Positions 38,174 to 51,639 are shown, counted from the stretch's first letter. The stretch is 64,000 nucleotides of DNA from Scortum barcoo (GCA_023238725.1 CM041531.1:8565113-8629112); one strand, 5' to 3'. The notes: generated by a model not told the origin, from the letters alone. A program made the numbers and translations.

Positions 38174-38966
38174 ATATCTGGGTATATATGTATTTGTGCG
38201 TGAGATATTAAAAAAGATGCACAAATATGTGCTCATTATCCAGATTTGAACCTTACTGCCTGTAGTGGCTTGATTCATAAATACTGTATAACATTGCTTT
38301 TGGACTCAACAGCTACGCACATATTTGCACTTCAAACACCGGGCAATGAGCCATCTGAAAATTAGACTGTGTTGAATCGTTGGGAGGTAAAACCTAATAA
38401 AACCAAGTTAGTGCAAGGGCCAACAAGCTTTTCTTATTTTCAGAGAAATGCGTGGAAATACGTGGAAAAACAATGAGAGTCTGAAATAAACCAGGAATCT
38501 AGTGTTTGTTTTAAATCGGAAAAATGCCCAGTGCTTATTGATGCATGTGCACCGCTAAATTAGATTTCATATTTACAGTGTGTATTCAGAGTTATAGCTG
38601 AAAAAGAAAACCATTATCAAGTCACCAGTTGAAATGAAGTCTTGACATTCAGATAATTTCTCTGTTAAAGGTTAAACGGTTCAACATGTTTGGGAATGAA
38701 AATGAAAATGAAATGAAAATGATTTAAAATTGTTTTACATGTTATGATTTCTCTGACTTTTTCTCAGCCAGAAGTAGAAACCTTTGAAGTCCTAGCATGT
38801 TTCCTGACAACCTCACGAGTAGGACACAACTCCAGGAAGTCACTGAGCCCAAAATACCCCCAGCGTGTAAATCCACGTGAGACCACAAACCCTCGTTGTC
38901 ACATCTCACATTAAACAAATGAGATAGGACGTGTTAATTAGCGCCCTTGAGACGTGCTGATTCAGC
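38174..38966. other. Non-coding sequence; short AAATG tandem
   Basis: An imperfect (AAAATG)n run lies at 38696-38722. No other feature supported. Confidence 0.4.
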
Positions 38967-39125
38967 TGATTTTGTTACCTGTGGACAGAGCCAGGCTGGC
39001 AGATTCGCCCTGCCAGTCTTCACGCTAAACTAAGCTAATCTGCCTCTGTGGTATTGATATTCTCATCTACCTCTGAGCAAAACAGCGAATGAGTGCATTT
39101 CCTAAAATGTCAAAACATTCCCTCA
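38967..39125 (-). mobile_element. Foldback element, right-arm fragment
   Basis: Contains GATTTTGTTACCTGTGGACA, GAGCCAGGCTGG, AACTAAGCTAATCTG, GGTATTGATATTCTCATCTA and CCTAAAATGTCAAAACATTC in the order of the right arm of the element at 22193-22632. A small deletion has occurred between the GCTAA motif and the GGTATTGAT motif. The inner part and left arm are absent. Confidence 0.7.
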
Positions 39126-39562
39126 CAAAAAGCTGCATTTTGGGGATCTGCGCACTGTGAAAGCAATATACTATAATTAAGTCGCCAGAGGAAATTTAGC
39201 ATTCGATTCGAGAGTTTTTCTGTTAACAATGATGGTGGACCGCAGTGAATCCAACAAAGTACGGCTTCATTTATGGATCTCCGATTTCTTTCCTGACTGC
39301 CTGTGATTTATCTGACCGGCTACAGGCACAGAGAACAACAGCAACAAACAGAAGCAAATGAACCGAGAGAACAACACATTCTCATTATTGATTGTGCAGC
39401 TCTCTCAGAGAAATAAAAGATATGTTAATGCACCTTGCTAAATAATTTAGTAAACACTGATACCGGAATGGTTTTTTGGAATATGCACAAATGAACAGTG
39501 CTTAGGCTGTACATTTGACACTGTTATGTATTTCAATATGAATGTTTTTTTTTTTCCTGCAG
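39126..39562. other. Conserved-looking block upstream of a candidate exon
   Basis: 39165-39420 is a balanced, repeat-free stretch with words such as CTATAATTAAGTCGCCAGAG and TTGATTGTGCAGC and no open frame. It could be regulatory sequence in intron 1. Confidence 0.25.
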
Positions 39563-39657
39563 GGTCCTTTCAGAAGACTATTTGACATCTACACAAAGCT
39601 AGCATGAGGTCTTTGCAGTGCGCTTCAAGTCTTTCAAATATTTAAGATGCTCAGTGG
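39563..39657 (+). other. Candidate exon carrying a start codon
   Basis: A strong acceptor (a T-rich tract then CCTGCAG, ending at 39562) opens the segment and a consensus donor GTGAGT closes it at 39658, giving a 95-base exon. Near its 3' end is ATG CTC AGT GG (39647-39657), so translation could begin Met-Leu-Ser-Gly just before the intron, as in many vertebrate genes whose first exon is untranslated. The ATG context is AAG-ATG-C, an acceptable Kozak purine at -3. From the exon start, a second frame reads GPFRRLFDIYTKLA then stop, so a C-terminal exon is an alternative. With the CpG island at 14.5-15.1 kb it would make a gene with a first intron of about 24.5 kb. I cannot identify the product, and a chance pair of splice sites is possible. 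Confidence 0.35.
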
Positions 39658-42349
39658 GTGAGTAGAACAAAACCTATGCCTCACATCTCTTAGACAAGAC
39701 ATGAATTCTTCTTTTTGACAGTCAAATCCAAAGATGTTACACTTTGCCAGACTATCGTCACGCTGTTTATCATACAAGCCCAGAGGGGGATTTAATTTGG
39801 CAAGTTGTGTTCCTGCCCTGAAATCAACAACAATTGCGGGAGCGCATTTTTATTTGCCTGACATTGTCTAATAGCCACCATCATTTCTGATTAATCTTAC
39901 ACTGCTCGAGGATTTATCTATCTGTGTGCTCCATGTGGTGCTGTACAGCTCAATAGGGAGAGAAGAGCACAAACACTGCCAGGGTTAGTGCCTCCACTCC
40001 CACTGCACATAATTCTTACTACTTTGGATGAAAGCCTGTGCCAAATGGTGTGTGCATGTGTGTGCGTGTGTGTTTCTGAGTGGGTGAGCGTAGCCGTTCT
40101 GACAAAAATAATAACAGCTGGGGCTTTGAAAGTGACCAACCTTGTTTTTCATATTTTCCTACGGATGCTCAAGCACCAAGTTTGTTCCCATTTTCACGTT
40201 CTTGCTAAAGTGCTTGAGAGCCCATGGCCAACATTATGACCAGCAAATATCAGAGGAATCTCCTGGGTCTGGTTAAGTAGCTCATTAAGCTCAAGGTTAA
40301 GTTAGCTCAAGGTTATGTTTGGGTCTCTACAGGCTGGCTGTCTGTAGAGTGAGAGGAGGAAGAAATGCTGATGGGCCTGTCAAATGTCAGAATGTATCCT
40401 GTCTACTGATGGGGGTGAAACAGTGAGGGAAGAATGTGAATTTGTGAGAAATTGCGTACGTATGACAGAGCGTAAGTGCATGCACTAACTATGTTTATGT
40501 GTGTGGGTATGGTGGGGAGGAGCTGGGAGGAAGCAAAGGAAGCAGTAATGCCGTGGACAAGCTCCTTGGCATGCCAGAGGCACAATGACATTGATCCAGC
40601 AGACCTCTCTCCATCAGTCTCCTTGACAGAGGTAACTGGATTGTTCATAAAAATGGAAATTGAGCCATGTTATTCTCACACACACAGGCAGACACTCGGC
40701 ACACGGATGAATTTATATCCGAAAATAAATGTACCCGCACATGGGTGTGCACGAATATGGCGCGGAGCCCGACAAAGAAGCCCATGCATATATACAATTC
40801 ATTAATACTATGGCCACGGCCGACAATTCAGGGAAACCTATGGCGTTATGTGAACATAAGTATACATACACAAACATTTCCTCCTCCAGTGCAGCCCTCT
40901 GTGGTTCAGGCAAAGACACACTTCAAATAGATGCAGAGCAAATAAACAAAGGCAGCTGGGGGAAGGGGACACAGGGTAAAGGAAGTAAAGCCCTTTCCTG
41001 ATTAACAGTTTGCTGTCACATGCATTATGATAATACTTAAAGAGGCTAACATTTCAATACAGCATGGGTGGCTGTGGAGGTGGGTGGGGTTGATAATTAA
41101 GGCAAATATGCCACAACATGAAATTAGCTCTCTTATATGCATCGTTTGTTAGTTTAGCAGCGTTCTGTGTCACACGCTAATTACCCACAACCACTGTGGG
41201 CAAGTGACAAATGCTCGCTGCACAGACACCGAGCGTGCTGAAGCCCTTTCATCATTATTTCAAAAGCTGTGGCAGGCATGGGTTACACGTTCATGTTTAT
41301 TTTATCGGAAAGTTACAGCAGATGATGATGATGGAGTTTCTTTGTAGAAATCATCCAAACAACTTGAATGCATTCAGTGCTGTGCTCTGCTCTTTTTTTT
41401 GTTTTTACGGTTTCATCAATGTGGACAAACTTGGAAATCATCATCTCTAAAAATAACTTGATACTTAATCAATTTAGCTCACCCACTGTTTGCCTCCTTC
41501 AGCAGTGGAGCAGGCTTAGCTGTACAGCAGCAGATGCTATTGATTTTTGTCTTTGAAGAGTGGGGGCGGGGAGGTAAAGAGGAGGTACGGCTAATGATGG
41601 AAATTTTCAGAATGACTCCATGCTTTTACTGTGTTAATGGTGGCTTCAGTCTGATGAATCAAACACGGTGTAACCTTCAGAAAAGCAGTGGGAGTGAGAC
41701 AGGGCAGCACCGGCACTGATGAGTTGGATTTACAAGCAGGTTTATAATTGGTGCTGGATATTCCCATCTTGTCTATGTCGAAGCTGAGCGTGACAGGGGC
41801 ACTGATATTTACTTTACAGTGCTAATAGGATGCACTGTTGTCTCTGTTTGCTTTAATGTGTAAATATGAATGTAGTTTGTGACAAGAGAGGGGAATACAA
41901 GAGATTAGTCTAAATTCACAAGGTTTGCTTGTGGTTTACCAAAAAAATTGTGAAATGAATAAAAGATATATCTAAAAAGACCCCCCAACAAATACTGATG
42001 ATTTAGGAAAAAAAACAAAACAGAGGCAAGGATTCTTTGAAGACTCACTATTTTGCCTCACAGCTCAGCAATTAAACAGGAAACAAGATGAAACACAGCA
42101 CCAACCAGACTTCAGTGCAGTGCAATACGGCTACAAATGTGTTAAAAAGTGTGGCTGCAGTCGGACGAATTTCATATTTGTGATTCAGTTAGTTGAATTT
42201 TAATGCCTATGTAAATACAATCCAAGCTCATGTCTATCAGAAAAGAATTTCTGCACTGAAAATCACAAACTGATTTCAATATCGAACAATGAAGGGTGTC
42301 CAGGGAAGGATTTCCACCCACATTAGCACCGTGTCTCTAATCCAAGACT
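39658..42349. other. Putative intron, little recognised
   Basis: Contains a (TG)n-like run at 40049-40074 and a 16-base tandem pair AGCTCAAGGTTAAGTT / AGCTCAAGGTTATGTT at about 40288-40319. Several open frames overlap between 40403 and 41001 on both strands, without domains or splice support. Confidence 0.4.
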
Positions 42350-42640
42350 TGTTTGACAGCTCAACAACTATTATACATCTATTGGATAAATTGGCATGAA
42401 ATTTGGTACAGACATCCCTGCTGCCGAGAGCATGAATGCTATTGACTTTGATGAGACCATGACTTCCTTTAGCGCCACAAACAAGTCAAGTTTCCACTTA
42501 TGCAACACATTCGTTCATTGAAGGATCCCTGAATGACTACTGAGAAAGTTCCTACCACCTCCAGTTATAGTTCATATTAATGCTAATATACAGTGGCATA
42601 CTTACTCAACAGCTTGACCATGTTAACACATTAATTCATC
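42350..42640 (+). repeat. Percomorph dispersed repeat, plus-strand copy
   Basis: CTCAACAACTATTATACATC, ATTGGATAAATTGGCATGAA, ATTTGGTACAGACATCCC, GACTTCCTTTAGCGCCAC and TTAATGCTAATATAC follow the order of the 18640 element. Diverged, about 290 bases, one main segment. Confidence 0.65.
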
Positions 42641-45298
42641 CATCAACACAATTATTAGCGTTCAGCTGAGACTGATGAAGCACAGCATAAATCGTGGTAA
42701 AACCAACAAGTGAAAGAGTAACATTACTCTGTGTTTGTAGGCAGTACTCGACCTGAGCTACAGTACCTCTAATTAGCACCAACAGCTGAAAACAAATAGC
42801 TTCTTAGATCATACAAACAATATCTACTTTGTAGTGAGTCATGGTTATGACTGCCAACCATACCAAAGAGATTTTGCACTCTAATTTGTATTTTACCAGA
42901 TAAGTACTGTATAAAATAGCATCCGCTTGAACAGTGGTGTTCTTCGTGTGGCTGGCAAACAGCTGACATTCGCTGTAGTTACAGTACATTAGGACACATT
43001 TTATGTCAGTAACAACACACTGAAGTGAAAATACAGACCAAAACAAGAATTCTGTAATGTATGACATGGCACAGATGTTAAAGTTTGATTTTTTACCAAA
43101 TTATATCTTGAGATTACGACTATATTGTCCATCTTTGAATGAGGTGTAATATTTAGACAGAATTTAAGCAAAACATTATTTAAAAAATGCAGAATATCAT
43201 GTCGTAATTGACACTCAAACTACATTTACTATTTTCACCTTAAAAAGATCATTTACAAATGTTAAACACCCTAATAATGTTTTTCCTTTATTCACAAGTG
43301 TTCTGTACAGTAAAACAGATCTGCTCTCTGTTGTTAACAGTGCAGCTGTATCACTGTGTTAAACTGTTGCTGCAGTTTTTCTTTGTGACTGTATCTGTGA
43401 TGCTGGCTAATTGTTCTTAATAGAAATTTATATATATATGTATTTATTTATATATATAGTGTTGTGGTGCTCACTGAAAAGAGAGAAAGGAGCCATCAGT
43501 AGAGGTTTTAGCCTACAGATCTGCATGTAAAGTGGGTCAACTATGCTCCTGGAGAGCTTAACAAGCTGCTGGAGGAATAAAGCAGCTCACTTGATAATTA
43601 GCAAGAAGGCATGTTTGAGGGGAAGAGGGGGGTGGTTGTGGGGGGCTGTGCAGGAAGAGGTGGAGTACAGATGAGAGAGTGTGTGGGTGTGAGGCTGGAC
43701 TAGCAAGACACAGCCAGAGGTATTTTTAAAATGAGACAATTTCACTTTCTCTCTTGTATCTTTATCCACAACTGTGCCGATTTTTTATTGTGTGTTTTCT
43801 ACTTGCCTTGTATGGTTTCACTACTATTTTTCAGATTGTGTGTTTAATATCCCAGTCAGTCCCTGTTAGGCTGTATTAATCGTGTTCCTTACATAAACTT
43901 AATGTCCCTTCAGGCATCTATAAAATTTTGTGTCCACCCTCTGTCAGTTCTTGGCTTCAGTGCTATCGTGGAAAATTGCCTGCAAAGACTCAGCACATGT
44001 GGGATAATAAACAAAACACCGATGAGTTGAAGATAAAAGAACATTAATACATTAATAAGAGCCATGCCATCTATCTAGACTGTTAAGATGAGAGTGTTAA
44101 AACTGACAGTCAACATTTCTCTGTGGACTCTTTTTCTTTTCCGTTGCAGTTGCACTGTGTGGTGAATGTGGTATAGTTTCACATTTGTTTTGAAATAATT
44201 AGGCCATGAAATGAAGGTGGGAAGATTTCACAGAGGCAAAGTGTTTCTAGCTGATTTTGACCTTTTCAGGCAGCAGAGCTATTTGATGTGAGCGCAGCAG
44301 AGAAGGAAATGGTTTAAGAGGCAATCTTTTTCATGTTTGCTATGGTAATTCTTCTTTTATTCTCTAAACTGAGGTCTATTCCTTCATCTAAATTGGCTGG
44401 TTTTCCCTCTCATTTTTGGCTCACAGTCAAAGAATACCAACGATCGAGGACTTACTTTACGCTTAAAAGCACGATCCGAGACTTTAATTAAGATGAATGA
44501 TTGTAATTAGAGTTTATTTAAGGTTACGCAATGATGTCTGGATGCTAGTGGAAAAAAAAATTAAACCACCATAAAGAGAAAACAAACACTAATACTGAGG
44601 CTGTTGTCATGGGAGCTTTAGCGATAACCCGCCTAAACCTTCAGCAAAACATTTGTGCAAATACAAAGCCTTCTCTTACTCTTTCAAAGTCACCGGGAGA
44701 AAATAAAATGGTGCATAAAAGTCTAATTTACAAACAGTACATGAACTGATATGTTTTGTATTTTTTTTCTCCCGCTGAAAATCTCATGGTGTTGGGCTAT
44801 ATCCGTTCCCAGCCATCAGTAATCAGGCTATTTCCACAGCTGAGGGAGAAAGATGCAGTCCTAACACCGCTGTAAGCAGGGGGGCTCAGTTGGAGTCGAT
44901 GTGTCTCTGTGTGTGTGTGTGAGTGTCTTTTGTGCCTGTGTAGATATATGTGTCCTTTCCTGAAAGCTCAGGTGCTCTCAGGCGAAGTGTGAAGAGGGTT
45001 ATGTGAGGCAGAGAGAGAGAAAGAGTGAGATAAAGACTTAAGAGCTCATACAGTGAATGACTGCGGCACAAGCCGAGCCGAGATGAGGAAGCTCGCTGTA
45101 ACTTCCAGCCTCGCTGGAAGCTTAAGAGCCCACACTGCCTGCGTTTCTTCTGAGAGTCAATTTAAGTGTCACATACTCCATCTTTCCTTTTCTGACAGGT
45201 TTATTTGCCTCCGTTATCCTCAAGCAATATACTGATTATCTGTATGCCACTGATGTGGCACTACAAATTCCAACCAACCTACCAATATGTTTTTGTAA
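42641..45298. other. Non-coding sequence with a TA microsatellite and a conserved-looking block
   Basis: An imperfect (TA)n tract lies at 43423-43460. 44400-44540 (ACTTACTTTACGCTTAAAAG, ACTTTAATTAAGATGAATG) looks like AT-core-rich regulatory sequence. Acceptor-like TTTTCCGTTGCAG at 44137-44149 runs into an early stop when joined in frame to the candidate exon at 39563. A (TG)n-like run lies at 44908-44921. Confidence 0.35.
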
Positions 45299-45559
45299 GA
45301 GAGCAGCAACTAATCGATTAATCCATCAGCTGATCTACAGAAAATTAGTTGGTGAACCATCTGATAATTGGTTAATCAAATGCCAAGAAACTGATAATTC
45401 CAGGTTATCAGATATCAGAATATGCAGCTTTTCTTGGTCTCCCATGAGTGTAAATGGAATAATTTGGGGGTTGGATTGTTGGTTGCAAAAACCAAGACAT
45501 CAGTCTTAAAATAATCTTCAGATTAATCAATAACAGAAATAATTGTTAGTTGCAACCCT
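45299..45559 (-). mobile_element. hAT-like MITE with both termini
   Basis: On the minus strand it starts AGGGTTGCAACTAACAATTA and ends GATTAGTTGCTGCTCT. The outer 13 bases form the terminal inverted repeats AGGGTTGCAACTA / AGAGCAGCAACTA, typical of the family. The body includes AACCAACAATCCAACCCCCA and GACCAAGAAAAGC. Full length at about 261 bases with internal deletions. Flanking 8-base duplications are not clear. Confidence 0.8.
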
Positions 45560-46330
45560 TGCGTGTGAGATTAATTAGAGGCTAACACTTCAAGCACATA
45601 ATAGTGGGTAATACTGCATATGCTCTATGTTTGTTTAATTTTATTAATGTGTGTAAAAGTGCATGTTTTTTGGAGACATTGTTCAAAAGACTGGAATAGA
45701 CATATTCTACCTTTTAATTTTCTCATTTCTGTGCCTGTTTTCTGGGGCTCCAATACCTAACTCCACAGGGAGCTGCAATCTCATGTGAAAAACCTTTTTA
45801 AGTGGTGTGCTACTCAAACACACTGATTTCACAATCACATCTGTACAGGAAATAATACCAAGTCGTCAGTGACTGCTATAAAGAGCCCGATGAATGAAGT
45901 AAAATGTCTTTATTATGCTTGAATTATCACTTCTGGTTTAGTGTTTCTCTATTGTTGCTCCTTGTTTCAAATATACAGTGAAAAGAGAAGAATATGTTTG
46001 ACAGCTGGCTAACTCTGTAAGCCTGCTTAATGATTGTGACTTGAAGGTCTGACAGATTTTCTGAGTCAGATCAGCTGTTTTAGACTGCTTATGGTTTAAA
46101 TCATGCTGAGCCAAACTGCCTTTGACCTTTGCCCCAGTTGTCTAATGTGCTTTTGGCAGTGCTTTGAATATAAGTGTGTTGTCATGTTACTGGAAAACAC
46201 AACATGCAGAGCAAATATGAATACAAAAACATAAAATTAATGGAGTCTTCTTTTAAATCTTCTTACTATACTTACTTTGAAATGCTAAAAAACCTAAACA
46301 AGACATTTCAAAACACCTTCTCCCTGTGAC
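45560..46330. other. Non-coding sequence, nothing recognised
   Basis: Short AT-rich stretch between two mobile-element copies. No open frame over 60 codons of note. Confidence 0.5.
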
Positions 46331-46456
46331 TGACTGGCGACCAGTCCAGGGTGTACCCATCGCCTTTCGCCCAATGACAGCTGGTATAGGCTCCAGCACC
46401 CCGTGACTCTGTGAAGACAGGATAAGCGGTACAGGAAATGGATAGATGGATAGATA
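46331..46456 (+). mobile_element. LINE/SINE 3' tail ending in a GATA/GATG repeat
   Basis: TGACTGGCGACCAGTCCAGG, GTGTACCCATCGCC, CCCAATGACAGCTGGTATAG and GCTCCAGCACCCC are followed by GGATAAGCGGTACAGGAAAT and GGATAGATGGATAGATA. This is the 3' end of a very common fish retroelement (I believe RTE-related) that terminates in tetranucleotide repeats. Strongly 5'-truncated, as usual for target-primed insertion. Confidence 0.75.
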
Positions 46457-46497
46457 ATGTAGATAAAAAAAAAGAACCTGGAACCGTCAAATTAATG

Positions 46498-46622
46498 TGG
46501 GACTGTTAAATATTTGGCATTTTTGCTTGGAAAATAACCATTTATTAATTATCAAAAGAGCTGGCAATCAATTTTCTAGAAATCAACTAATTATTTCATT
46601 AACGTATTGCTGCAGCTCAACC
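46498..46622 (+). mobile_element. hAT-like MITE, 3' half
   Basis: AATATTTGGCATTTTTGCTT, AATTATCAAAAGAGCTGGCA, ATCAATTTTCTAGAAATCAA and ATTGCTGCAGCTC match the last 125 bases of the family. The 5' half is missing. Confidence 0.7.
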
Positions 46623-47959
46623 TTTAATTGTTTAAAAGATGGAGACCCTGCATATTGGATAAGGAATATAGCATCCATTTCATTGTAATTATACATGGTA
46701 AACAACATGAAAGAAGGCTGCAGAAAAGACTCATACACTTGTAACATAACCAGTTAAATAACAGTAAAATGATGTTCTCAGTGAACAAATGAATTCCAAC
46801 TGTTGACCTCTTGCAATAAAATTTCAAACATTTACTAAAATCCATGAACATCCAACAGAGGACATACAATTAAATTATTTAAGTGATTTTATGTTGAGGC
46901 TCCTCTAGTCCCTTTACAATTTGCTGCCTTCTACAAGTCTTAGAGTTTCGTCACCCCTCATATTATTCTTGAGCATCATCCAAGAAGAATTATCTCTGGG
47001 GCCATGAAAAAGAAATATTCTCATTCATTCATTGTCATTTAGCTTGCAACCACATACAGTAATGCATGCACTCATAATCTACATTTCATATCTGACAGGT
47101 TTGTGTGTTGTTTACTCACCCAGTGCATATGGCACACAAGGGTAACCTCAGCACTTCTAGCCTCTATGAGCACACCATCCCTGGTGCACAATGGTGACAG
47201 CTACAGCCTCCATCTCTTCTTAAAGAGTAACTCAACTCAACAATCATATTTATCTGTTAGCTCTTAATGTATTTGTGCACCTTCAAATCACTGAAACATA
47301 TCATTTCATACCATTATGTCATCATGTTTGGAAAAATATCTGTCTGACAGTAAGAGATAAACTAAAAGAGATTCTGCTTCACTCCATAAAGGAGAAATCA
47401 AATATATCCCATGGACACACCACAGGAGACAAAAACAACCTGGAGTCTTCGGTGGTGCACAGTGAAGCAAAACTGATATAGATCAAGCTGAGCAAGTCTA
47501 AGAGAGGCTTAAAGGCATGTATAACCATATGCCAGTTGAACCAATATGTTTTTTATTTTGTTATTCTTTAACAAAAGGGTAAGCTTAATCCTTTTCATCA
47601 CACACAATCCACCCACTACCCACTGGCTACCGCTAAAACAAACATATTCATTCGTACGCTCTCTACCCTTTTCCTCGCCATCTCCCCCCTCCCCTCGATA
47701 CATGTTCTAGTTCATCCAACTCAAAAAACCCATTCACTCCATCCACTTCACTCCATCTTTCCCTTTAAGCTCTGGACTACAAACAAAGGAAAAAGAACTA
47801 AGTGGGATGAGAAAAACAATTTGGTCAGATGAACAGAAAGAAGAAGACTTTTCAGTCTGCCAAGAGGGAGTCCCCATTGGGTTTAAGATTGTTTCACCAC
47901 TAATTGATGGATATCAATAATTGAAAATCAAAATAGACATTACAAAGTACAAAAGACAA
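46623..47959. other. Non-coding sequence, possibly older LINE 5' part at its right end
   Basis: No feature recognised up to about 47.7 kb. 47780-47959 may belong to the LINE relic that follows, but I can match no motif there. Confidence 0.3.
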
Positions 47960-48700
47960 ACTAGATATTGGTCTGAATACATTAAAAAATAATAAAACAT
48001 CAGGGACCAGCTGGGTGCAATGAGGTCTTCAGAGATGATCTGATACTAGTACTCTTCAATTTCTTTAATTGGACACTTGAGAAAACATCTTATCCACTTT
48101 CATGGAAAGAAGAGATAATTACTGCTTTAACAAAAAATGACAATAACAATACATGTTATATCACATATAGAAGAAATTCTTCTCTAAACCTGGAATGCAT
48201 CTATTATGTCTGAATACTTAACTCCTTTAAATTCCTTTAATTGAGATGTTATTCAAAATGATCAAACTAATTTTATAGGAAGATGCCAAATGAAATTTCA
48301 TATGTTCTCTTCATATTTTGTAATAATACGTGGAATGCTCCATTTGCCATTTTTGTCATTAAAACAGCTTTTGACTGTATAATAAATATCTATTTTTGGT
48401 ATTAGAATGATTTGGATTTCCTGAAAACCCAATTAATGATATCAAAGAAATATACTCAGGCCCTACTGCCAGAATTAAAATAAATATTTTGGAGTAATCC
48501 ACAAGCCAGAGATGCTGTTTGTCACTTTTTGCTCTTTATATAGAACTTTTGGCAAGATGAAAGAAAATGCAGTGTATAATAATCAATAACACATATCAAA
48601 AGCTTTGACAGTATGCAGATGATGTAATATTATATGTTTGTGACCAAATAGTAGCAATTTCGGAGAGGTAGCCCTTAAAACCTATCATGTTTCTCATTTT
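47960..48700 (+). mobile_element. Degraded L1/Tx1-type LINE reverse-transcriptase fragment
   Basis: Translated pieces keep the order of a LINE reverse transcriptase. A piece at 47982-48000 reads NNKTSG. At 48034-48165 the frame reads DDLILVLFNFFNWTLEKTS and then YPLSWKEEIITALTKND, like the region before RT motif A. KTAFD at 48361-48375 corresponds to motif A (KAFD). FGFPENPINDIKEIYSGPT at 48411-48467 then ARIKINI is the typical segment after it. QYADDVILYV at 48609-48638 is the catalytic YADD motif C. Frames differ between blocks and many stops intervene, so the copy is dead and missing parts between motif A and C. No endonuclease part or 3' end was recognised. Confidence 0.85.
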
Positions 48701-49807
48701 ACTGGACATACCTACATACTTTGAAGTGCTAATGGCTAAATTTGGGGAATCAGGCATAAAAACATAGATGGGGTGGATATGTAGACACAAATTGTGTGGA
48801 CAGCTTTAAAGCAACTGTATACAGAAATGTTAGGCAATTATAGCATATGTCAAATTACTTGATAGCATAGGTTTGTGTTTACAGAAAAAAAGACAATCAC
48901 AGTAAAAGTTGGTGGCGTCTGTGTGTTACTTTCAGCCCATTCACCTCAGTATGCCGAAATCAGATTTGTGGGGGGTCATTTGACACAACATTTTGATGGA
49001 TTGATTTGGCAAACAGTACACTGATCTGCACCTTATTATTCGTACTTTTCCTTCACCTGTGGCGTTTGTTAACTAAACTGCAGCAGCTCAGTAAAAGCCG
49101 CTTCTTAAGTCTCTTACAAGGTGTGAATTAATATTTTACAATCAAAGAGTTAGTGTGTTGCTCCTGTGATTCATTAAGCGTGATTTTTCTTTTTTCCCAG
49201 TAGTTTAGCTGTAAGTAGCGATTTGTAACCTGGTAGGGTACCAAGTTGGCAAGATTTTACTGGCAATCATCCTACGTAGGAACAATGTTCAAAGAGTAAT
49301 GTTAAGCCTATTTGTATGCATGTATTTACCTTTAACATAGACAAGGCTGGCATAAAACCAAGCATAAGGGTCCTGAAATCCCTCCCACTACAAAGATATA
49401 TATGTAAAACAATAAAAAAACACCTGTTGTACTCATCCGAGAGCAGGAATGTGTAGTGTATTGCTATTGTTAGAATTTCTGTGTCTGGCCAGACACAGCC
49501 AGCTCTGCAGAGCGAGCCACTTACAGTTGCTCAATAATCCATTTACTTGCCAGTGCTATTGGCGTGACTGTAATTTCAATCACATGAACAGTAGGAAGAG
49601 AAGTGGGGAGCTACCTTCTGAAAGCTGCCTGATGGTGACCTGAGTTGAAATAGAGTAATGGATCCTTGCTTGTTGCCTTGATCAAGAATAATCTGGTCTA
49701 CTGCAGTGATGGGAAAGGAATAGGTGAGGGCAAGCTTGAAGGTACAACTCACACTTTGTATTTCCATCCTGACATTTCTAGATATAAATATAAAGCTCCT
49801 AAACTCC
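48701..49807. other. Non-coding sequence, nothing firm
   Basis: May include the 3' remains of the LINE to about 48.8 kb (a GESGIKT-like phrase at about 48747). No other supported content. Confidence 0.4.
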
Positions 49808-50156
<349 letters not shown>

Positions 50157-51639
50157 TAAAGTATTTTGATCAAATGTGAAGAGCCTTTCTGTAACAGAAA
50201 ATGAATATAACCAACAATGATTTCTTGTGTTGCAAGAGTCACACCACAAGGCTCTGGTTTAGCTGATTGTTCTTCATTTAAGATCAAGTAAAATTTACAC
50301 AATGACACTGTGTGTGCAGTGATATAGCCACTCTCTCTGAGAGACTTGTCCCTATGCCACAGTGAGCCATATTACCATATCACCATCTTTCCAGGCAGCT
50401 TCTTTTCCCCACAAACCATTACTTGCTGCCTCGCCTCATTAGCATTGCAAATAAGACCTAAAGCAAGAACAGCGATGGCAGCAGCAGAGGAAATAGGACA
50501 GAATTAACTAATTATGTAAGAAGCGTGGACAGAACGGAAGGAACAGAGTGTAGCAACAAGGAGGTGGGTGATAAGGAGGAGGTGGCAAGAGCATATAACA
50601 AATCTGATTGTACTTCAAACTTTACATTCTCAGATGGCATTTCCATTGATGCCATACCTTACTCAGGAGGTTATTGCTACAATTTCTTCAAGTGTCCCAC
50701 TTCTCACAAGCAAAATTCCAGTTTTCAGCTCAATTACACAGACCACCTGGACAATATTTTAGTTTTCTATCCAACTGGGGTGTTATATTGTCAAGAATAG
50801 ACAGCAACTCTCTGGAATTGTTGGAAAACTTAATATAGCTGGACCTTGAGACTGACAGTTTCTACATTTTTTTCCCCAATATAATTTTAACAATTCAAGC
50901 ACATTCTTTGGTCAACCTTGAAGTTGAGACGATCACATTCCTTCATGCTACAATGTCATATTATTGCTCAGCCTTCAAAAACTTTTTTTCTGATCCTCAT
51001 GTCATTTGTAAAAAACTTACAATTACCTTTAACCAGCAGTACAATAAATAATTGAACAGTATGTTTTCCTTGGGGCTAAAATGTTATTGTGAGAAGAAAA
51101 ATCCACATGGCAGAGAAAACATGAAATAACTTTTAAAAAACCTTCATAATAATGACAAATTCCTATATGGTTCATCATTTAGGAAGTTAAGGCCATCAAA
51201 CTATTACATTACTTAAAGTGTAATTTTGTTTAATAGCTAAGGACACTTAACTTCTGAAAACTCTTCACACAACATCTAAGACTTCTGTGGTTAAACACCC
51301 TCCACCTAAATGACATTAGCCACAAAATGTTTAGAGAGACTCATATCAAAGACGCTGCATAAGATAGTCAATATAATACGCTGTATATATCTGTAAATGT
51401 TGTTACACAGAGCTTTTTCTATGGGGTGAATAGGGCAAACAACTTTATTTAAAAGTGAAAATGAAAGCAGGTGTCTTATCCAAACTGTCCTTCCTTGGCG
51501 CACACACAGCGCCTGTATGCACATAGTTTTACGGTACAACACACAGATACAAAGCATATTTCAGGGTTCACGTGCTGTTGTTAAAGATTAGTTTGTTGAT
51601 TTGTTGATGTTTATTTAGGTAAATTAACTTAATAACTTT
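50157..51639. other. Non-coding sequence, nothing recognised
   Basis: No repeat family, CpG island or splice-flanked frame. The 91-codon frame at 50525-50800 has no motif. Confidence 0.4.

Noticed and set aside
44150..44170. Acceptor TTTTCCGTTGCAG followed by a possible microexon before GTATAG
   Set aside because: Joined to the candidate start exon at 39563 it stops after five codons, and the 21-base size with a weak donor makes it unlikely.
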